From positions 55,189,128 to 55,253,127 of the forward strand of contig CM057481.1 of the NCBI GenBank assembly GCA_030035585.1: DNA of 64,000 bases, in the 5' to 3' direction. Made by a program: the position numbers and the translations under genes. The stretch is from Dugong dugon. Lineage: Eukaryota; Chordata; Mammalia; Sirenia; Dugongidae. Numbering within the stretch: position 1 is the first letter of the stretch; each line of letters begins with the position of its first letter. Positions 11,870 through 22,096 of the stretch are shown in pieces. The notes beneath the pieces are model-generated. The model was given only the letters and a program-made list of their open reading frames with translations, had not been told where the DNA came from and ran no database searches.

Positions 11870-12152
11870 GCATCAGTGGTTCAGTGGTAGAATTTTCACC
11901 TTCCACTTGGGAAACCTGGGTTTGATTTCTAGCCAATGCACCTCATGCATGGCCACCACCCATCTGTCAGTGGAGGCTTACGTGTTGCTATGATACTGAA
12001 CAGGTTTCTGCAGAGCTTTCAGACTAAGAGACTAGGAAGAAAAGCCTGGTGATCTACTTCCAAAATATTAGCCATTGAAATCCCACTGGAGCACAGTTCT
12101 ACTCCGACACACATGGAGTCGCCATGAGTTGGCATCAACTAAACGGCAGCCA
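11870..12152 (+). mobile_element. tRNA-Gly-headed SINE (AfroSINE long type)
   Basis: The first 71 bases (11870-11940) follow the mammalian tRNA-Gly(GCC) pattern along their whole length, ending AGCCAATGCA, with an A box TGGTTCAGTGG at 11877-11887 and a B box GGTTTGATTTC at 11919-11929. The body (TCTGTCAGTGGAGGCTTA, GCCTGGTGATCTACTTCC) and tail (GTCGCCATGAGTTGG) are AfroSINE. It is a SINE, not a tRNA gene: it continues past the tRNA end and the stems have decayed. Confidence 0.88.
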
Positions 12153-12384
12153 TCTAAAAAGTTCTTCAAAAGGAAACACAATTGACCTTGAACAACAGAG
12201 TAGCTGCAAGCATTTTTTTGATATGTCCAATATTATTGTAATTTAATTTTTTTAGAAGAGCTCCTATCGAAAGCCCCAAAATCAGTGAGGTTTTTCCAAG
12301 CCATGAGGCTAACAAAAAATTGACAAGAAAGACTCATCTCCCAGGGGGCTGGATGAACTCTTCATCTCTAGACTCAGATAGACC

Positions 12385-12555
12385 TGAGATCAAACTTTAG
12401 CTCCAGATTTAGTAGCTGTGTGACCTTGAGCAAGTCATTTCACCTCTCTGGGCCTCAGTTTCCTCATGTGTAAAATGAAAACAATAGGGTGCTACCTCAT
12501 AGAGCTACTAACTAAATGAGACCACATACGTCAAGTGCTTATTAACGAGTATCAG
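12385..12555 (+). mobile_element. MIR
   Basis: Well-kept sense MIR: GTAGCTGTGTGACCTTGAGC, CACCTCTCTGGGCCTCAG, TCCTCATGTGTAAAATGA, then the 3' part TACGTCAAGTGCTTATTAA. Confidence 0.88.
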
Positions 12556-12637
12556 CCTGAGTTACTACAAAATAACGAGCATTTACCTACTCACAATCCC
12601 TTAGCTACAAAATATGCAAGGGGTATATATGTTCTTA

Positions 12638-12834
12638 GGAGCCTTGGTGGCACAGTGGTTAAAGCGCTTGGTTGCTAATCAAAAGAACCTACCAGCCACT
12701 CCGTGGGAGAAAGATGTGGCAGTCGGCTTCCATAAGGATTTACAGCCTTGGAAACCCTATGGGGCAGTTCTACTCTGTCCTATAGGGTCGCTATGAGTCA
12801 GAATTGACTCAATGGCGGTGGGTTTTTGGATGTG
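12638..12834 (+). mobile_element. AfroSINE with 8-bp target duplication
   Basis: Full-length copy from GGAGCCTTGGTGGCACAG to GGCGGTGGGTTTTTGG. The direct repeat TGTTCTTA flanks it at 12630-12637 and 12835-12842. The long form of the family is shown by GTGGGAGAAAGATGTGG in the middle. Confidence 0.93.
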
Positions 12835-13194
12835 TGTTCTTATTCCAAATCTGAGTGATCAGCAGGAAATCTTTGGAAAGCACAAACTTGTCGAAACTAA
12901 GAGGACCATAGTGAAGGAATGGGATGATCTCCCTTTAACCTTCGTTTTAAAATTGTAAATAAAACAAAATCAATCAAAGCCAATTGACTTCCCTTATGTT
13001 GTATTTTTCATTTTATATTCTGCATCTAGTTTTGTCTCCCAAAACATATGTACACATGTGCCGTATGTACTTATTTTCTCTGCCAAGAAATTATGTGCAT
13101 TTTTGAGGGCTGAGCAAGCCGTTACTCTTCGTAATGCTGCCTTACCCTGGGGTTTTCTCCATGTCGTTGAGCATGGTGAGTAGGCAAAATCACG

Positions 13195-13315
13195 CAGTGG
13201 TTAGGGAGTCGCTCAGAGCTGAGGTTAAATATGAGCGCTATTGCTTTCTACTCTTGAGTAAGTAAATTAACATCTCTGAGCCTCAGGCTCCTCCTCTGTA
13301 AAATGGGGGTTCATT
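13195..13315 (+). mobile_element. MIR fragment
   Basis: Sense MIR: GCAGTGGTTAGGGAGTCG, AACATCTCTGAGCCTCAG, CTCCTCTGTAAAATGGGG. Confidence 0.78.
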
Positions 13316-13370
13316 AACTGACACTGAAAGAGCTGCTGCTATGTGCAGGGCGCTGAGCATTGGTGATCTA

Positions 13371-13782
13371 TTATCTTGGTTTCGTAGGGCTCCATAACAA
13401 AACACCACACAGTGGGTGCCTTTAAGGAACAGAAATTTTATTTTCTTACAGCTCTGGAGGCTAAAAGTCCAAATTAGGGTATCGGCCATTTGATTTCCTT
13501 CTTAGAGCCCTGAGAGAGGAAGGGTTCCACACCCCTCTCCTAGCTTCTAGTGGCTGCCAGCAGTCCTTGGCTTGTGGATGGATCCTGATGTGCAGTTTTC
13601 CCCATGTGTGTAGTTCTTTTTATAACACCACGCAGAAGGGATTAGGTTTAGGATCCACCCTACCACGGTATGACTTTGTCAACTGACAACAAAAGAAAAA
13701 TCCTATTTCCAAAAAAGATCACAGGTACAGGGGTTAGGATTTCAACATATCTTTTTAGAGGGATACAATTCAATCCATAACA
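13371..13782 (-). mobile_element. MaLR solo LTR (MLT1-like), fossil
   Basis: An LTR of the mammalian apparent LTR retrotransposon group (ERVL-MaLR), read on the minus strand. Diagnostic phrases on the + strand are CTTACAGCTCTGGAGGCTAA, AGGGATTAGGTTTAGGATCC and ACAATTCAATCCATAAC. No internal region adjoins it. The degree of decay suggests an insertion around or before the placental radiation. Confidence 0.8.
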
Positions 13783-13799
13783 CCTATCAAACAAAAAAA

Positions 13800-14590
13800 A
13801 AAAAAAGGGAAGAATGCCAAAACCAGTGTTACTAAAACTGTGGTTGCGTTCAGATATTGACATTGAACAAACCAACTCAAGTTTCACAAAAACACAAAGC
13901 AATATAATTGTGTAGTCACTAGATGATTACAGGACTTGCTTTTAAAATGAATTAATTCATAGTTTTAAGGTTGAATTTATTCAATGGCAACTATCAACAA
14001 TAATCATAGAGGAGATCTGGTAATGGGACAGGCATGTAAAGCTATTTGGGAAATATTTTCTCTCATCTCTATCAGTGAACCTGTGGTGGTCTACTTGTCA
14101 ACCCATTTGGACATAATATAAAAAAATCCCTACAGAAGTTCTTCATGAATGGTCCTACCCCCACCTCAATTTGCTTTACTACTCTTAGCATCAGATCAAG
14201 TTGGAATCTCTACTCTGTCTTATTAGCTATTTTGAGTTAACCTGAGTTATATGAGTTTCCTCATCTACAGAGTACAAGAAAACACTTCAGAATCACAGAA
14301 TTGTTCTGAGGAATAAAAGCCGGCAGAAGGTTAGGGTAGGCTCTAAATGACAAGTTCTCTCTTTCCTCCCCCTTTCTCCCTTCTTTTTGCTTTCTATTAT
14401 TTCTTTCTTTCAAGAGCAGAGACACCAGGTTTGCAGGAATCTCAGATCAAGTCACTTAGCCAGACCCATTGGGGTCCCTGGATACATTCTACGCCTCACG
14501 CACCTTTTATTCTAAGGGCAGCCGGGTCCTGGGGTGCTTCAAGCTTGGGAGGTGGAATCAAGTCCCACCAGGAGCTTTTTGGAGTCGGAG
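13800..14590. other. Upstream flank of the CpG island, mostly unique
   Basis: No named repeat. A pyrimidine-rich run at 14357-14412 (TTTCCTCCCCCTTTCTCCC) precedes the GC-rich block. Nothing coding that I can support. Confidence 0.5.
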
Positions 14591-14599
14591 AGAGAGAGA

Positions 14600-15560
14600 A
14601 AGGCGCGGGCTTGCTACACCCCCTTCTCTCCCCTACTCCCGGCAGCGCCAGCCACTCCGCGCCCCTTGGCACCAGCGCCTTTCCTCTGTCGGGGACGCCG
14701 AGCCCAGCCCCAGCAGCGCGGGGCGGGGGCCGCGGGCGCCCCTTCCCTTCCTCCCGCTCCCCCTCCTCTTCCTCCCCGCCCGATACAATGACTGGGCCGG
14801 AACAGCGCAGCAGCCGAGTCTCATTGGCAGCGGCCGCCCCAGCCCCCGGAGAGGCGGCGGGCGGGCGGGGGCAGCTGGGGAGAGAGGAGCCGAGAGCCTG
14901 GGCTGACAGCAAGAAGAGGAGGGCAGGACAGAAGGACCGAGGACCGGAGGACGTGAGGAAGGCTGCCAGGGCACTGCTGTGAGCGAGGCTCCGAGCGCGG
15001 ACGCGCGGCGGCCGGCGGCGGGGCGGCGCGCAGCGCGGGCCGAGGAGGTGGTGGCGCTGGCTGCCCAGTGAGCCAGGGAGTCGGGCTACGCGGCTCACGT
15101 GCTGTGCAGGAGCCTGGGCAGAGAGCAAGAGGAGGACGGAGAAGGGCAGCCGCCTGGGAAGGCGCTGAGGAGAGTGGAGTTGCCGGACTGGCGCAGAGCC
15201 GCGCCCCGGGGTCCCGCGCGGAGCGCAGCTGAGACAATAAAGTAGCGGCCGACAGTCCCCGAGCGCCTGAGGGAGAGGCGGCAGAGCAGGTAGGTAGGCG
15301 GCTGCCTCCGGCGCCCGAGCGCGCTGCGGGGCGCGGCCGCAGCGGGCGCACCCCGCGCGCCCCGGGCGCAGCGCGCAGGTTTGGAGACTCCCAGGGGAGG
15401 TGCGGGTCCGGGCTGCATCCGCGGGCAGCAACCCCGCCCCGCGGCTCCAGGGTAGCTGCAGCCTCCGCTGGAGTCCCCCGCGCACTTGGCGGGGCGCTTT
15501 GGTCGCGTTGGTGGTGTGGAGACAGGAAGTTTGGCGGTTTTGAGGCGTTGGCGCTAGTGG
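14600..15560 (+). promoter_or_regulatory. CpG-island promoter
   Basis: About 960 bp of very GC-rich, CpG-dense DNA in an AT-rich window, with two NotI sites (14830-14837, 15333-15340). An inverted CCAAT box (CATTGGC) lies at 14822-14828, a G-rich block with GGGCGGGCGGGGG at 14859-14871 offers Sp1-type sites and could fold into a G-quadruplex, and an E-box CACGTG lies at 15096-15101. No TATA box is evident, so start sites are probably dispersed, around 14870-14900 if the CCAAT and GC boxes are used normally. Known of CpG islands: they mark promoters of widely expressed or developmental genes. That it drives + strand transcription is inferred from the splice donor at 15291. Confidence 0.85.
14880..15290 (+). 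other. Putative non-coding first exon
   Basis: The segment ends in GCAGAGCAG followed by GTAGGTAGG, a good splice donor at 15290/15291. There is no ATG on the + strand between 14790 and 15585, so if transcribed this is a 5' UTR exon and translation starts in a later exon. The 5' end is a guess from the promoter elements. I could not recognise the gene from the untranslated sequence. An AATAAA at 15236-15241 is probably chance. The long minus-strand frames across this block come from GC-rich composition. Confidence 0.5.
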
Positions 15561-16590
15561 GGTTTGCAAACGCGCCGCCAGGGACCATGTGCCTTGGTTG
15601 CCGCTCGTTGGTGGGAGGTGGGGAGAGGAGCTGATGAATCCCAGATCCGGCTGCCCGGAGATACTTTCAAAAGGCAGCGAAAGGACTGGGGGCAAACCCC
15701 TTGCGTTAGCAGAGGAAACTCAGGGTTTGATTTAGCTGCCCTTTCAAAATGGATTTGTCAGCTCAAGCCGCGCCTATGTTAGAAAGGCTGTGAGCGTGAG
15801 GATCTCTCCCTATGTATTTTCTGGAGTATTTCACTTTAACCTGGGGAGGGCAAAAAAGATGATACTTAGCTACTATTCTGAGAAGTGCCATTTGGTGTGG
15901 ACGAGAGGATGAGCTCTTTCTTTGCATTGGATGTCCCGGGCTCTGAGACATACTACTGGGCTGTGCCTGGTGTTCACAAAAGGGGTGAGAGCTTGGTTTC
16001 AATCTCCAGGCCTGAGAAAGCAGCCGCAGGAGATTTCTCTAGCTCTCTCTCCTTTGTGTGGCTGCTTCCTTCCAGATGTGAGAGGGTTGGGCTGGGCGCT
16101 CCTGGGTTGGGTAATAATTATCCTGAACATTCCTGCGATCTGCAAGGACTTGTAAACATACCAGAGCCAACTCCTCTGAACTTTACGAACTGACATGGTC
16201 TGCTCGCTGGTACCCAGACGGCTGTGTCTAGAAAGTAGCCGCTTCCGGAAGAAAGACTCTGGAGTGCTGGCAGCAGCAGCGTTTCCGGAAACCTGGTTGA
16301 TCCTTCAAGGTTAGCTAGTAGTGTTTGCCCTAGGAACGTACCAGCCAACTCAAAGGATGTGTGCAAGATTATAGTGCAATCCCTGACATGCTGTTTCCTG
16401 TCCTAACCGGAATGGATGTGTGGAGCTTCCAAATCAAATGTCTGGAGGGAAAGAAAAGCAGCCTTGCCTTACTTAACCTCGTCAGCCTTCACTTTCGTCT
16501 GTCATCCACACGCTGTTGAGAATGGTGGTTATGTTTTCCCGAGAGTTTAGTGTGTGTCCAGCACACGCGCTGGCACTTTTTGGGCATCAT
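15291..16590 (+). other. Start of putative intron 1, unique sequence
   Basis: CpG density falls off after about 15560. The rest is unrepeated, moderately GC-rich DNA. Two copies of GTTTCCGGAA-like sequence at about 16240 and 16280 resemble ETS or STAT sites but this is weak. No exon that I can support. Confidence 0.45.
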
Positions 16591-16594
16591 AAAT

Positions 16595-16705
16595 AGGCCA
16601 TGAAGTAGTAAACTGAGCCCTAGAGGGAGGTTAAGTAGCTTGTCATAAGTCACATTGGTAATTTGTAGTTTGAACAAGGTCCGATTCCAGGTGTCAGGCC
16701 CTTAA
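16595..16705 (-). mobile_element. MIR fragment
   Basis: Antisense MIR: AAACTGAGCCCTAGAGGGAG, TTAAGTAGCTTGTCATAAGT, CGATTCCAGGTGTCAGGCCC. Confidence 0.72.
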
Positions 16706-16709
16706 CCCT

Positions 16710-16818
16710 GACAGAGCCCCTACCAGGGATGTGCTGTAAACTCTATGGGGCAGTTCTACTCTGTCCTATAGGGTCGCTATGAGTCGGAATCGATTCGACG
16801 GCAACGGGTTTTACGGGT
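16710..16818 (+). mobile_element. AfroSINE, internally deleted
   Basis: The head (AGAGCCCCTACCAGGG) is joined directly to the 3' half (CTATGGGGCAGTTCTACTC to CGACGGCAACGGGTTTT). The tail is close to the young consensus. It abuts a MIR. Confidence 0.85.
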
Positions 16819-16829
16819 GGTGGTATTGA

Positions 16830-17850
16830 TGAAGAAAATAATGATGACAATTACCTCATATATTTTCCATAAGGTTAAATGAGATGATGTGTAAAAGAGT
16901 GACTGACAGATGGTAATCGGTCAGTATATATTTTTGTCTCAAGATTAGATGTCAGAATACACCTACAAATTAGGTGATGAGTGTATTGATTCTACAACTC
17001 TTTGGTCGTTTTTGTATGTATGAATTTTTTTGTAATAAAAAGTAACACGCACACGTGCATCTTTTAAACAGTGCTTACGTTTGCTCATAGAGGGCCGGAA
17101 CATCTCAGGCCACTCTGAGAACTTCTTAAACAGGAGGGGTTTATCACTTCTCTGTGACATCAGCAAGTATTACCCAAACACTTTATTTGCTTAAATTCAA
17201 CAGTGCAGGTGGAATATACTCGAACAGTATGATGATGGAAATGAAGAAACCTAAAACACCATTATAGTGAGGTTTGATTTCTGTTATCGCTGGAAAAGTT
17301 CTCCGAAGTCACTTCTCTTGGACGTACAAATGATTGTCTTAACTTCGCTCTGTTTTGACATTAATAAGTTTCCCTCTGAGTGGCAGCTAAATTAATGGGC
17401 TCCTCAAACAGGCAGACAATCTAAAAAAGTGTGGGAGGAGGTGTAGCTACAGCAGAGTGTAAAAACAGCTGAAGTTTTCTTCGTAATGTTTACTGTCGCT
17501 GGCCTCTATTTTCAACAAGCCTGAGAATCCCAGTTCTCCATTTAATTCCGCAGATTTAATCAAGACTCTGCAGTGCTTTTATGCAGACAAAGAGGAAGTT
17601 TTGGCTAGCTGACAGTACAAATAGAATACATGGAAAGCAGTTAAAAATACCAGGACTGTCCTATCCAGACTGCACTAGTTGTCTAGAATTTCAAGAACTC
17701 TTCATAGTTATCACACGCACGTTATACACCTAAGTGAAGGCTTGAGGGTTACACGCAGGTGATCTCTCGATCTCTCTTTGAATTGGGCCCCGGAGATCTG
17801 ATCTTATCATGATGGCACTATTTTTACATGCTCATTAAGTGCTTCCAAAA
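16830..17850. other. Unique sequence, nothing recognised
   Basis: No repeat family that I can name and no supported exon. The stretch 17390-17630 is unusually free of repeat marks and could hold regulatory DNA, but that is only a possibility. Confidence 0.4.
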
Positions 17851-17856
17851 CCAAAC

Positions 17857-18017
17857 GAGACATCCGTTGCCATCAGGTCAATTCGGACTCATAGCAACCC
17901 TATAGGACAGAATAGAACTGTCCTATAGGGTTTCAAGTAGTGGCTGGTGGATTCAAACTGCTGACCTTTTGGTGAGCAGCCATAGCTCTCAACCACTGCG
18001 CCACCCAGAGCTCCCAG
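17857..18017 (-). mobile_element. AfroSINE
   Basis: Antisense copy: TTGCCATCAGGTCAATTCGG, CATAGCAACCCTATAGGACA, CTGACCTTTTGGTGAGCAG, CCACCCAGAGCTCCC. The direct repeat AGTGCTT lies on both sides (about 17841 and 18020). Confidence 0.9.
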
Positions 18018-18133
18018 GGAGTGCTTAGGTTCAGTGGAATTACCATCTCCTATAAATAAATAAATAATGTAACTCAGCTGGTCAGGAGGGCTTAAGTGTC
18101 TCCTCCCTTACTGATGTATCTCTCTCATTTCAG

Positions 18134-18256
18134 ACGTGGTTTTCATTTTGTTGTAGAAGGCAGCTATTTTTTGTCATTCATTTATTTCTAAGTGCTTGGC
18201 TGGAGATGTTTTTTCCTTTCCTGCGAACCTGTGTCCTGAGCAGTCAGAGGGAAGTG
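18134..18256 (+). other. Candidate second exon, 17-codon start
   Basis: A pyrimidine-rich tract with an acceptor (TCTCTCTCATTTCAG ending at 18133) and a strong donor GTG|GTAAGTTA at 18256/18257 bound a 123-bp segment in otherwise unique DNA downstream of the CpG island. An ATG at 18206 opens a frame of exactly 17 codons to the donor (MFFPFLRTCVLSSQREV), so it would hand over in phase 0. I do not recognise this peptide. It could be an alternative 5' exon or a chance pair of splice sites. Confidence 0.3.
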
Positions 18257-18416
18257 GTAAGTTAGTGATTTTCTGTTGCTAGACGCTTGACAAGAAATCT
18301 CGTTATTTGGGGGCCAAACCTATTTTCCTCAATAACCTGATGTGCTAAAATTATCATGTCATTTCTTATCTCATTCTTCCTGGTGAAATCCATTTTTACG
18401 CTAATCTCATAAAGCC

Positions 18417-18610
18417 GTGTTTTTCAAACTGAAGGTCATAAAATCAATTTAGTGGATCGCAACCAGTATTTTTTTTTTTTTAAATGTATAACAGGACAGA
18501 AAATATCAGCACCATTATGTATTGGTAAGGGTACTATGGTTTCATGCAAGTTTGAGTCAGTTCTTGGTCTGAGGCTGTGTGTGCATTCTGGGTTGCTAGT
18601 GTAAAGTGTA
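18417..18610 (+). mobile_element. hAT-like MER fragment
   Basis: GTGTTTTTCAAACTGAAGGTC, AAAATCAATTTAGTGGATCG and ACCAGTATTTTTTT resemble the start of a non-autonomous hAT MER element (consensus-like wording: caaactgtgggtcgcgacc). Diverged, so family unassigned. Confidence 0.45.
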
Positions 18611-18639
18611 ATTCCTACCATGAGGTGCTATCAAAAAAC

Positions 18640-19000
18640 TTCGGAAGTTTCCACAGGCTGTATGTATCAATTAGTACTGTTTTTGTTTATTGTCTTAAAT
18701 ATATATGTAGTAAATTGTTTGCCACATCAGCATTTGTGTGTACAATTCAGTGACATTTTAGTTGTATTTATCTAATTGTTCAAACATTGCTTATTTCCAA
18801 ATTTTCCCATCACCTTTAACAGCGCAGTGTCCCCTAAGCATTGAGTCCCCCCCCTTTTTTTTTTTTTTTTGCCTCCCACCCACCTTGGTAACCACTTGTA
18901 AACTTTGGTCTCTAGATACTTGCCTGGCGTAGATATTTCATGTAAATGGGATCATACAGTATTTGTCCCTTTGGGACTGACAGTACTATTTGGATTATAA
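18640..19000 (-). mobile_element. Old L1M 3' region remnant
   Basis: On the + strand: GTACAATTCAGTGACATTTTA, CCAAATTTTCCCATCACC, GGTAACCACTTGTAAACTT, TATTTCATGTAAATGGGATC. This order is typical of old L1 read in antisense. It carries a T run at 18857-18871. Confidence 0.6.
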
Positions 19001-19058
19001 GTGACAAACACTCCATTTAAATGGGATTAAGATATATCTCTATATATCCTACATATAA

Positions 19059-19276
19059 GGAGCCCTGGTGGCACAGTGGTTAAAGAGCTCGGCCACTAAC
19101 CAAAAGATCAATAGTTTGAACCCAATAGCTGTTCTGCAGGAGAAGGATGTGGCAGTCTGCTTCCGTAAAGATTTACAGCCTTGGAAACCCATGGGGCAGT
19201 TCTACTCTGTTCTTTAGGGTTGCTATGCTATGGGTCGAAATCAGCTCAACGTCAGTGGGTTTGGTTTTTGGTTTTA
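19059..19276 (+). mobile_element. AfroSINE
   Basis: Long form from GGAGCCCTGGTGGCACAG through GAGAAGGATGTGGCAGTC to CAGTGGGTTTGGTTTTTGG. Confidence 0.92.
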
Positions 19277-19279
19277 GTG

Positions 19280-20640
19280 CCCTGTATATGGGTTCAAGTT
19301 CCTAAATGTACAGGAATAAGACTGGCTTCAAGAGCATCTTATTGAGTGCTAAGCAATGCCTACAAGACCTGATTCTTTCTATGCATTCTTTAGCTTTGCC
19401 CTTCCTCTTCTTTTCTCTGTGTGTTGGGTTCTTGGGTGGCAAGATGACCGTAGCAGTTGCCAGTTTACACAATCCCAGGTTCCAGTCCAATGAAAAGAAT
19501 AAACTCTCCTTCCCCAGTTTTTGAAGAAAAAGTCTCTAAAGCAGTTCTGATTGGCCAGGTGGACCAGTAGGCCACTTGACTTTTGCAGAAGCTGAGAGCT
19601 TCGTCCCGTGGGGGGAGTCCCACCCAGACCATGCAGATGGAGAACACCAGAGGGTGGGCCTGCCAGATGAATGCAGTTGCTGGAAGAAGGGGAAACGGAT
19701 GCTGAGGAAGAAGCCTGGAGTAAATGTTCACTGCAGTGCACAAGTGGTTAATGTAGTATAGGCTGATTCCTGCTCTTTGATGCTCAAAATAATGGAAGAA
19801 GAGACGAGTTATATTCATGCAAGTAGGTTATCAGTGTGGTTTGTCATGTATGTAAGGAAAACCTCAGCTGACACTTTTAACATGGTCGACATCAGGACTT
19901 ATGAGATCAAAACACAGAACAAGTCCAGCTGATAGTAGTTGCTCTACTTACCAGTGACGCTGATGGCGTAAAACAGCCAGATACGTTGATTAAAAACACA
20001 CTGTGGATCCGAAACCTCTTACCAGGAATGATCATGATCCACTTTGTGTTATGCGCAAATTGTGTTTATGTGAAAATCATGTAAATCAGGCATTTTGTTG
20101 TGCTATTTGTTGTGCTAATGTGGCAAACAAAGTTATTTAGAGTGGGGTCACAGAGCAGATTGTTTCAAGAGTGTACCTTCTTAAGGTCCAAGGTAAATGA
20201 GTCCTGTCTTCTGAGACTCTTCAGCCTTGAGGTGTTTTATTTGAGCCTGAGTAATCTGCCATTGGGGATGTCCTGCTTTTGATTGTCCTCTATCACTTCA
20301 TGTGCAATTATCCAGTGGGTATGGGGTCCTAATTGTGTGTGGTGGTGAGAATAATGTTCACTCACAGCTGACGTTCCCTAGAAGTAGGGTGATCCTGCTG
20401 GTTTGCCGGGAGCAATCTTGGTTAATGTCTGTGACTCCGTTTTGGACAATAAATTATATGGGGTCCCACCTATACAGGCTATTTTGGGGGACCATGATTA
20501 AGGGGTCTATTTAATTGACTATGTTATTTTATAAGAATTCCTTTCAACAGTCATCACTAAAAGACAGCCTTTAAGGGTGCATGCTTATGTGGTAACAGTA
20601 TAAAGGAAACCAAGCAACTAATTACCCAAAAGGGTCGGAC
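19280..20640. other. Unique sequence, nothing recognised
   Basis: Short open frames occur on both strands (for example 19379-19741 minus, 120 codons) but show no domain, repeat of coding type or splice context that I can defend. Confidence 0.4.
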
Positions 20641-20645
20641 AGTGC

Positions 20646-20865
20646 AGTGGTCCTCAGTCAGGAACAATTTCTTCCCCAGGAGACATTTGGCGATGTCTAG
20701 AGAAATTGTTCGTGTTGCAGCTGGGGCAAGGGTGCTACTGGTGTCTAGTGAGTAGAGGCCAGGGATGCTGCTGAACATCCTACAATGCTCAGGACAGCCC
20801 CCAGGCAAGAAATTATCTGACCCAAAATGTCTATAATGCTGAGATTGAGAATCCCTGGGTCAGTG
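20646..20865 (+). mobile_element. MER20 copy
   Basis: Nearly complete: CCAGGAGACATTTGGCGATG, TCTAGTGAGTAGAGGCCAGG, CATCCTACAATGCTCAGG and GAGATTGAGAATCCCTGG. Confidence 0.88.
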
Positions 20866-21111
20866 GTGATGTTTTCAGGAGAAGGGAAAGTGTTTAGACG
20901 CTTCTGGGGCGACCGAGTGATAGATACATGGGTATTCACTTTGGAGTGATTACTGAGCTTTACATTTATGTTTCGTGCACGTGTGTGTGTATATGTTATG
21001 CTTAAAAAAGCATTAAAAAGTCAAGAAGTCCTTACTGTAACTGACGGATGAAACTCCTGATGCCTGCTAGAATCTTGCTCAGATGTAAAGACTCGATAAA
21101 TAATAATAGAA

Positions 21112-21380
21112 CTAATGGTTACAATAGTAGCTGACATTCATCCAGTACTCACCTGTGCCGGGATTTACCTGTGATCTCTGGGAGAATGCCCTCAATCCAG
21201 TGCTCACCTGTGCCGGGGTTTACCTGTGATCTCTGGGAGGATGCCCTCATCCAGTACTCACCAAGCCAGAGGACATGGGGACTCCTGCTCTTCTCATTTT
21301 ATGGCTAAAGGAACTGGAGCTTAGCAAGACTGAGCTGGCCAAGATCATATAGTATTTGTGGAATTGGCAAAGTCTGCGTG
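21112..21380 (-). mobile_element. MIR with internal tandem duplication
   Basis: An antisense MIR-type stretch (GTAGCTGACATTCATCCAGT, GGCTAAAGGAACTGGAGC, GATCATATAGTATTTGTGG). It carries the 55-bp duplication listed separately, which explains its abnormal length. Confidence 0.55.
21140..21262 (+). repeat. 55-bp tandem duplication
   Basis: The unit ATCCAGTACTCACCTGTGCC... occurs at 21140-21194 and again at 21195-21248 (one base shorter), with a third partial copy of 14 bases at 21249-21262. The two full units differ by only a few bases, so the duplication is much younger than the MIR that holds it. Confidence 0.9.
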
Positions 21381-21404
21381 TTAACTAGTATTTTCCAGGA
21401 AGGC

Positions 21405-21900
21405 AGTGTGGTTGTGGTTACGAACACTGACTCTGGAGTCAGATGACAGCACTCAAATCCAACTGCACCCCTTACTAAATATGTACCTTTGCGCAAGTGA
21501 ATTACTCTTTCTGCGCCTTAGCTTCCTCATCTATAAAATGGGGATAATAAAAGTTCCTACACTGTAGGTTATTGTGAGAATTAAATGTCAAAACATTTGA
21601 AAAGTGTTTCACATAGTGCCTCCCCAAAAACCAAAACCCAAACCTGTTTCTGTCGAGTCAATTCCGACTCATAGCGACACAATAGGACAGAGAGAACTAC
21701 CCCACAGAATTTCCAAGGAGCAGCTGGCGGACTCAAACTGCTGACCTTTTGGTTAGCACAAGTAGCTCTTAACCACTGCACCACCAGGGCTTCGCCAAAC
21801 AGTGCCTGCTGCATACTAAATACTCCATAAATACAAGCTATTATTATTTGTACTTTGTAGAGGCTAGTAAAAACAATAATAATAGTTATATTATTTATTG
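21405..21900 (+). mobile_element. MIR interrupted by an AfroSINE
   Basis: The 5' part runs 21405-21621 (ACTGACTCTGGAGTCAGATG, CTTCCTCATCTATAAAATGG) and the 3' part resumes at 21808 (TACTCCATAAATACAAGC). The AfroSINE at 21622-21800 splits it. Confidence 0.85.
21622..21800 (-). mobile_element. AfroSINE inside a MIR
   Basis: Antisense copy: CTGTCGAGTCAATTCCGACT, ATTTCCAAGGAGCAGCTGG, CACCACCAGGGCTTCG. The direct repeat AGTGCCT lies at 21615-21621 and 21801-21807. Confidence 0.93.
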
Positions 21901-21908
21901 GACACCTA

Positions 21909-22096
21909 CTAACCCATTGCTGTTGAGTCGATTCCATGTATTGCAGAGTAGAACTGTTCCATAGGGTTTTCTTGGCTGTAATCTTTACAGAAGCAGATTG
22001 CCAGGCCTTTCTTCCACAGTGCTGCTGGGTGGGTTCAAACCACCAACCTTTTGGTTAGTAGGTGAAAGTAAACTGTGCCACTTAGGGACTCTTGAG
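21909..22096 (-). mobile_element. AfroSINE
   Basis: Antisense copy of the variant with AAGCAGATTGCCAGGCC: starts CCCATTGCTGTTGAGTCGAT, ends CTTAGGGACTCTTG. Confidence 0.9.

Noticed and set aside
11870-11940. A functional tRNA-Gly gene
   Set aside because: Sequence continues into a SINE body, the stems are decayed, and another copy has the same body; it is a SINE head.
15236-15241. AATAAA as a polyadenylation signal in the first exon
   Set aside because: It lies in a GC-rich exon directly upstream of a splice donor with no downstream GU-rich element; chance match.
14496-15695. A 399-codon open frame on the minus strand and a 211-codon frame on the plus strand (14347-14982) over the CpG island
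   Set aside because: GC-rich DNA has few stop codons. The translations are Pro/Arg/Ala/Ser-rich with no domain, several overlapping frames are open at once, and the region has promoter features.
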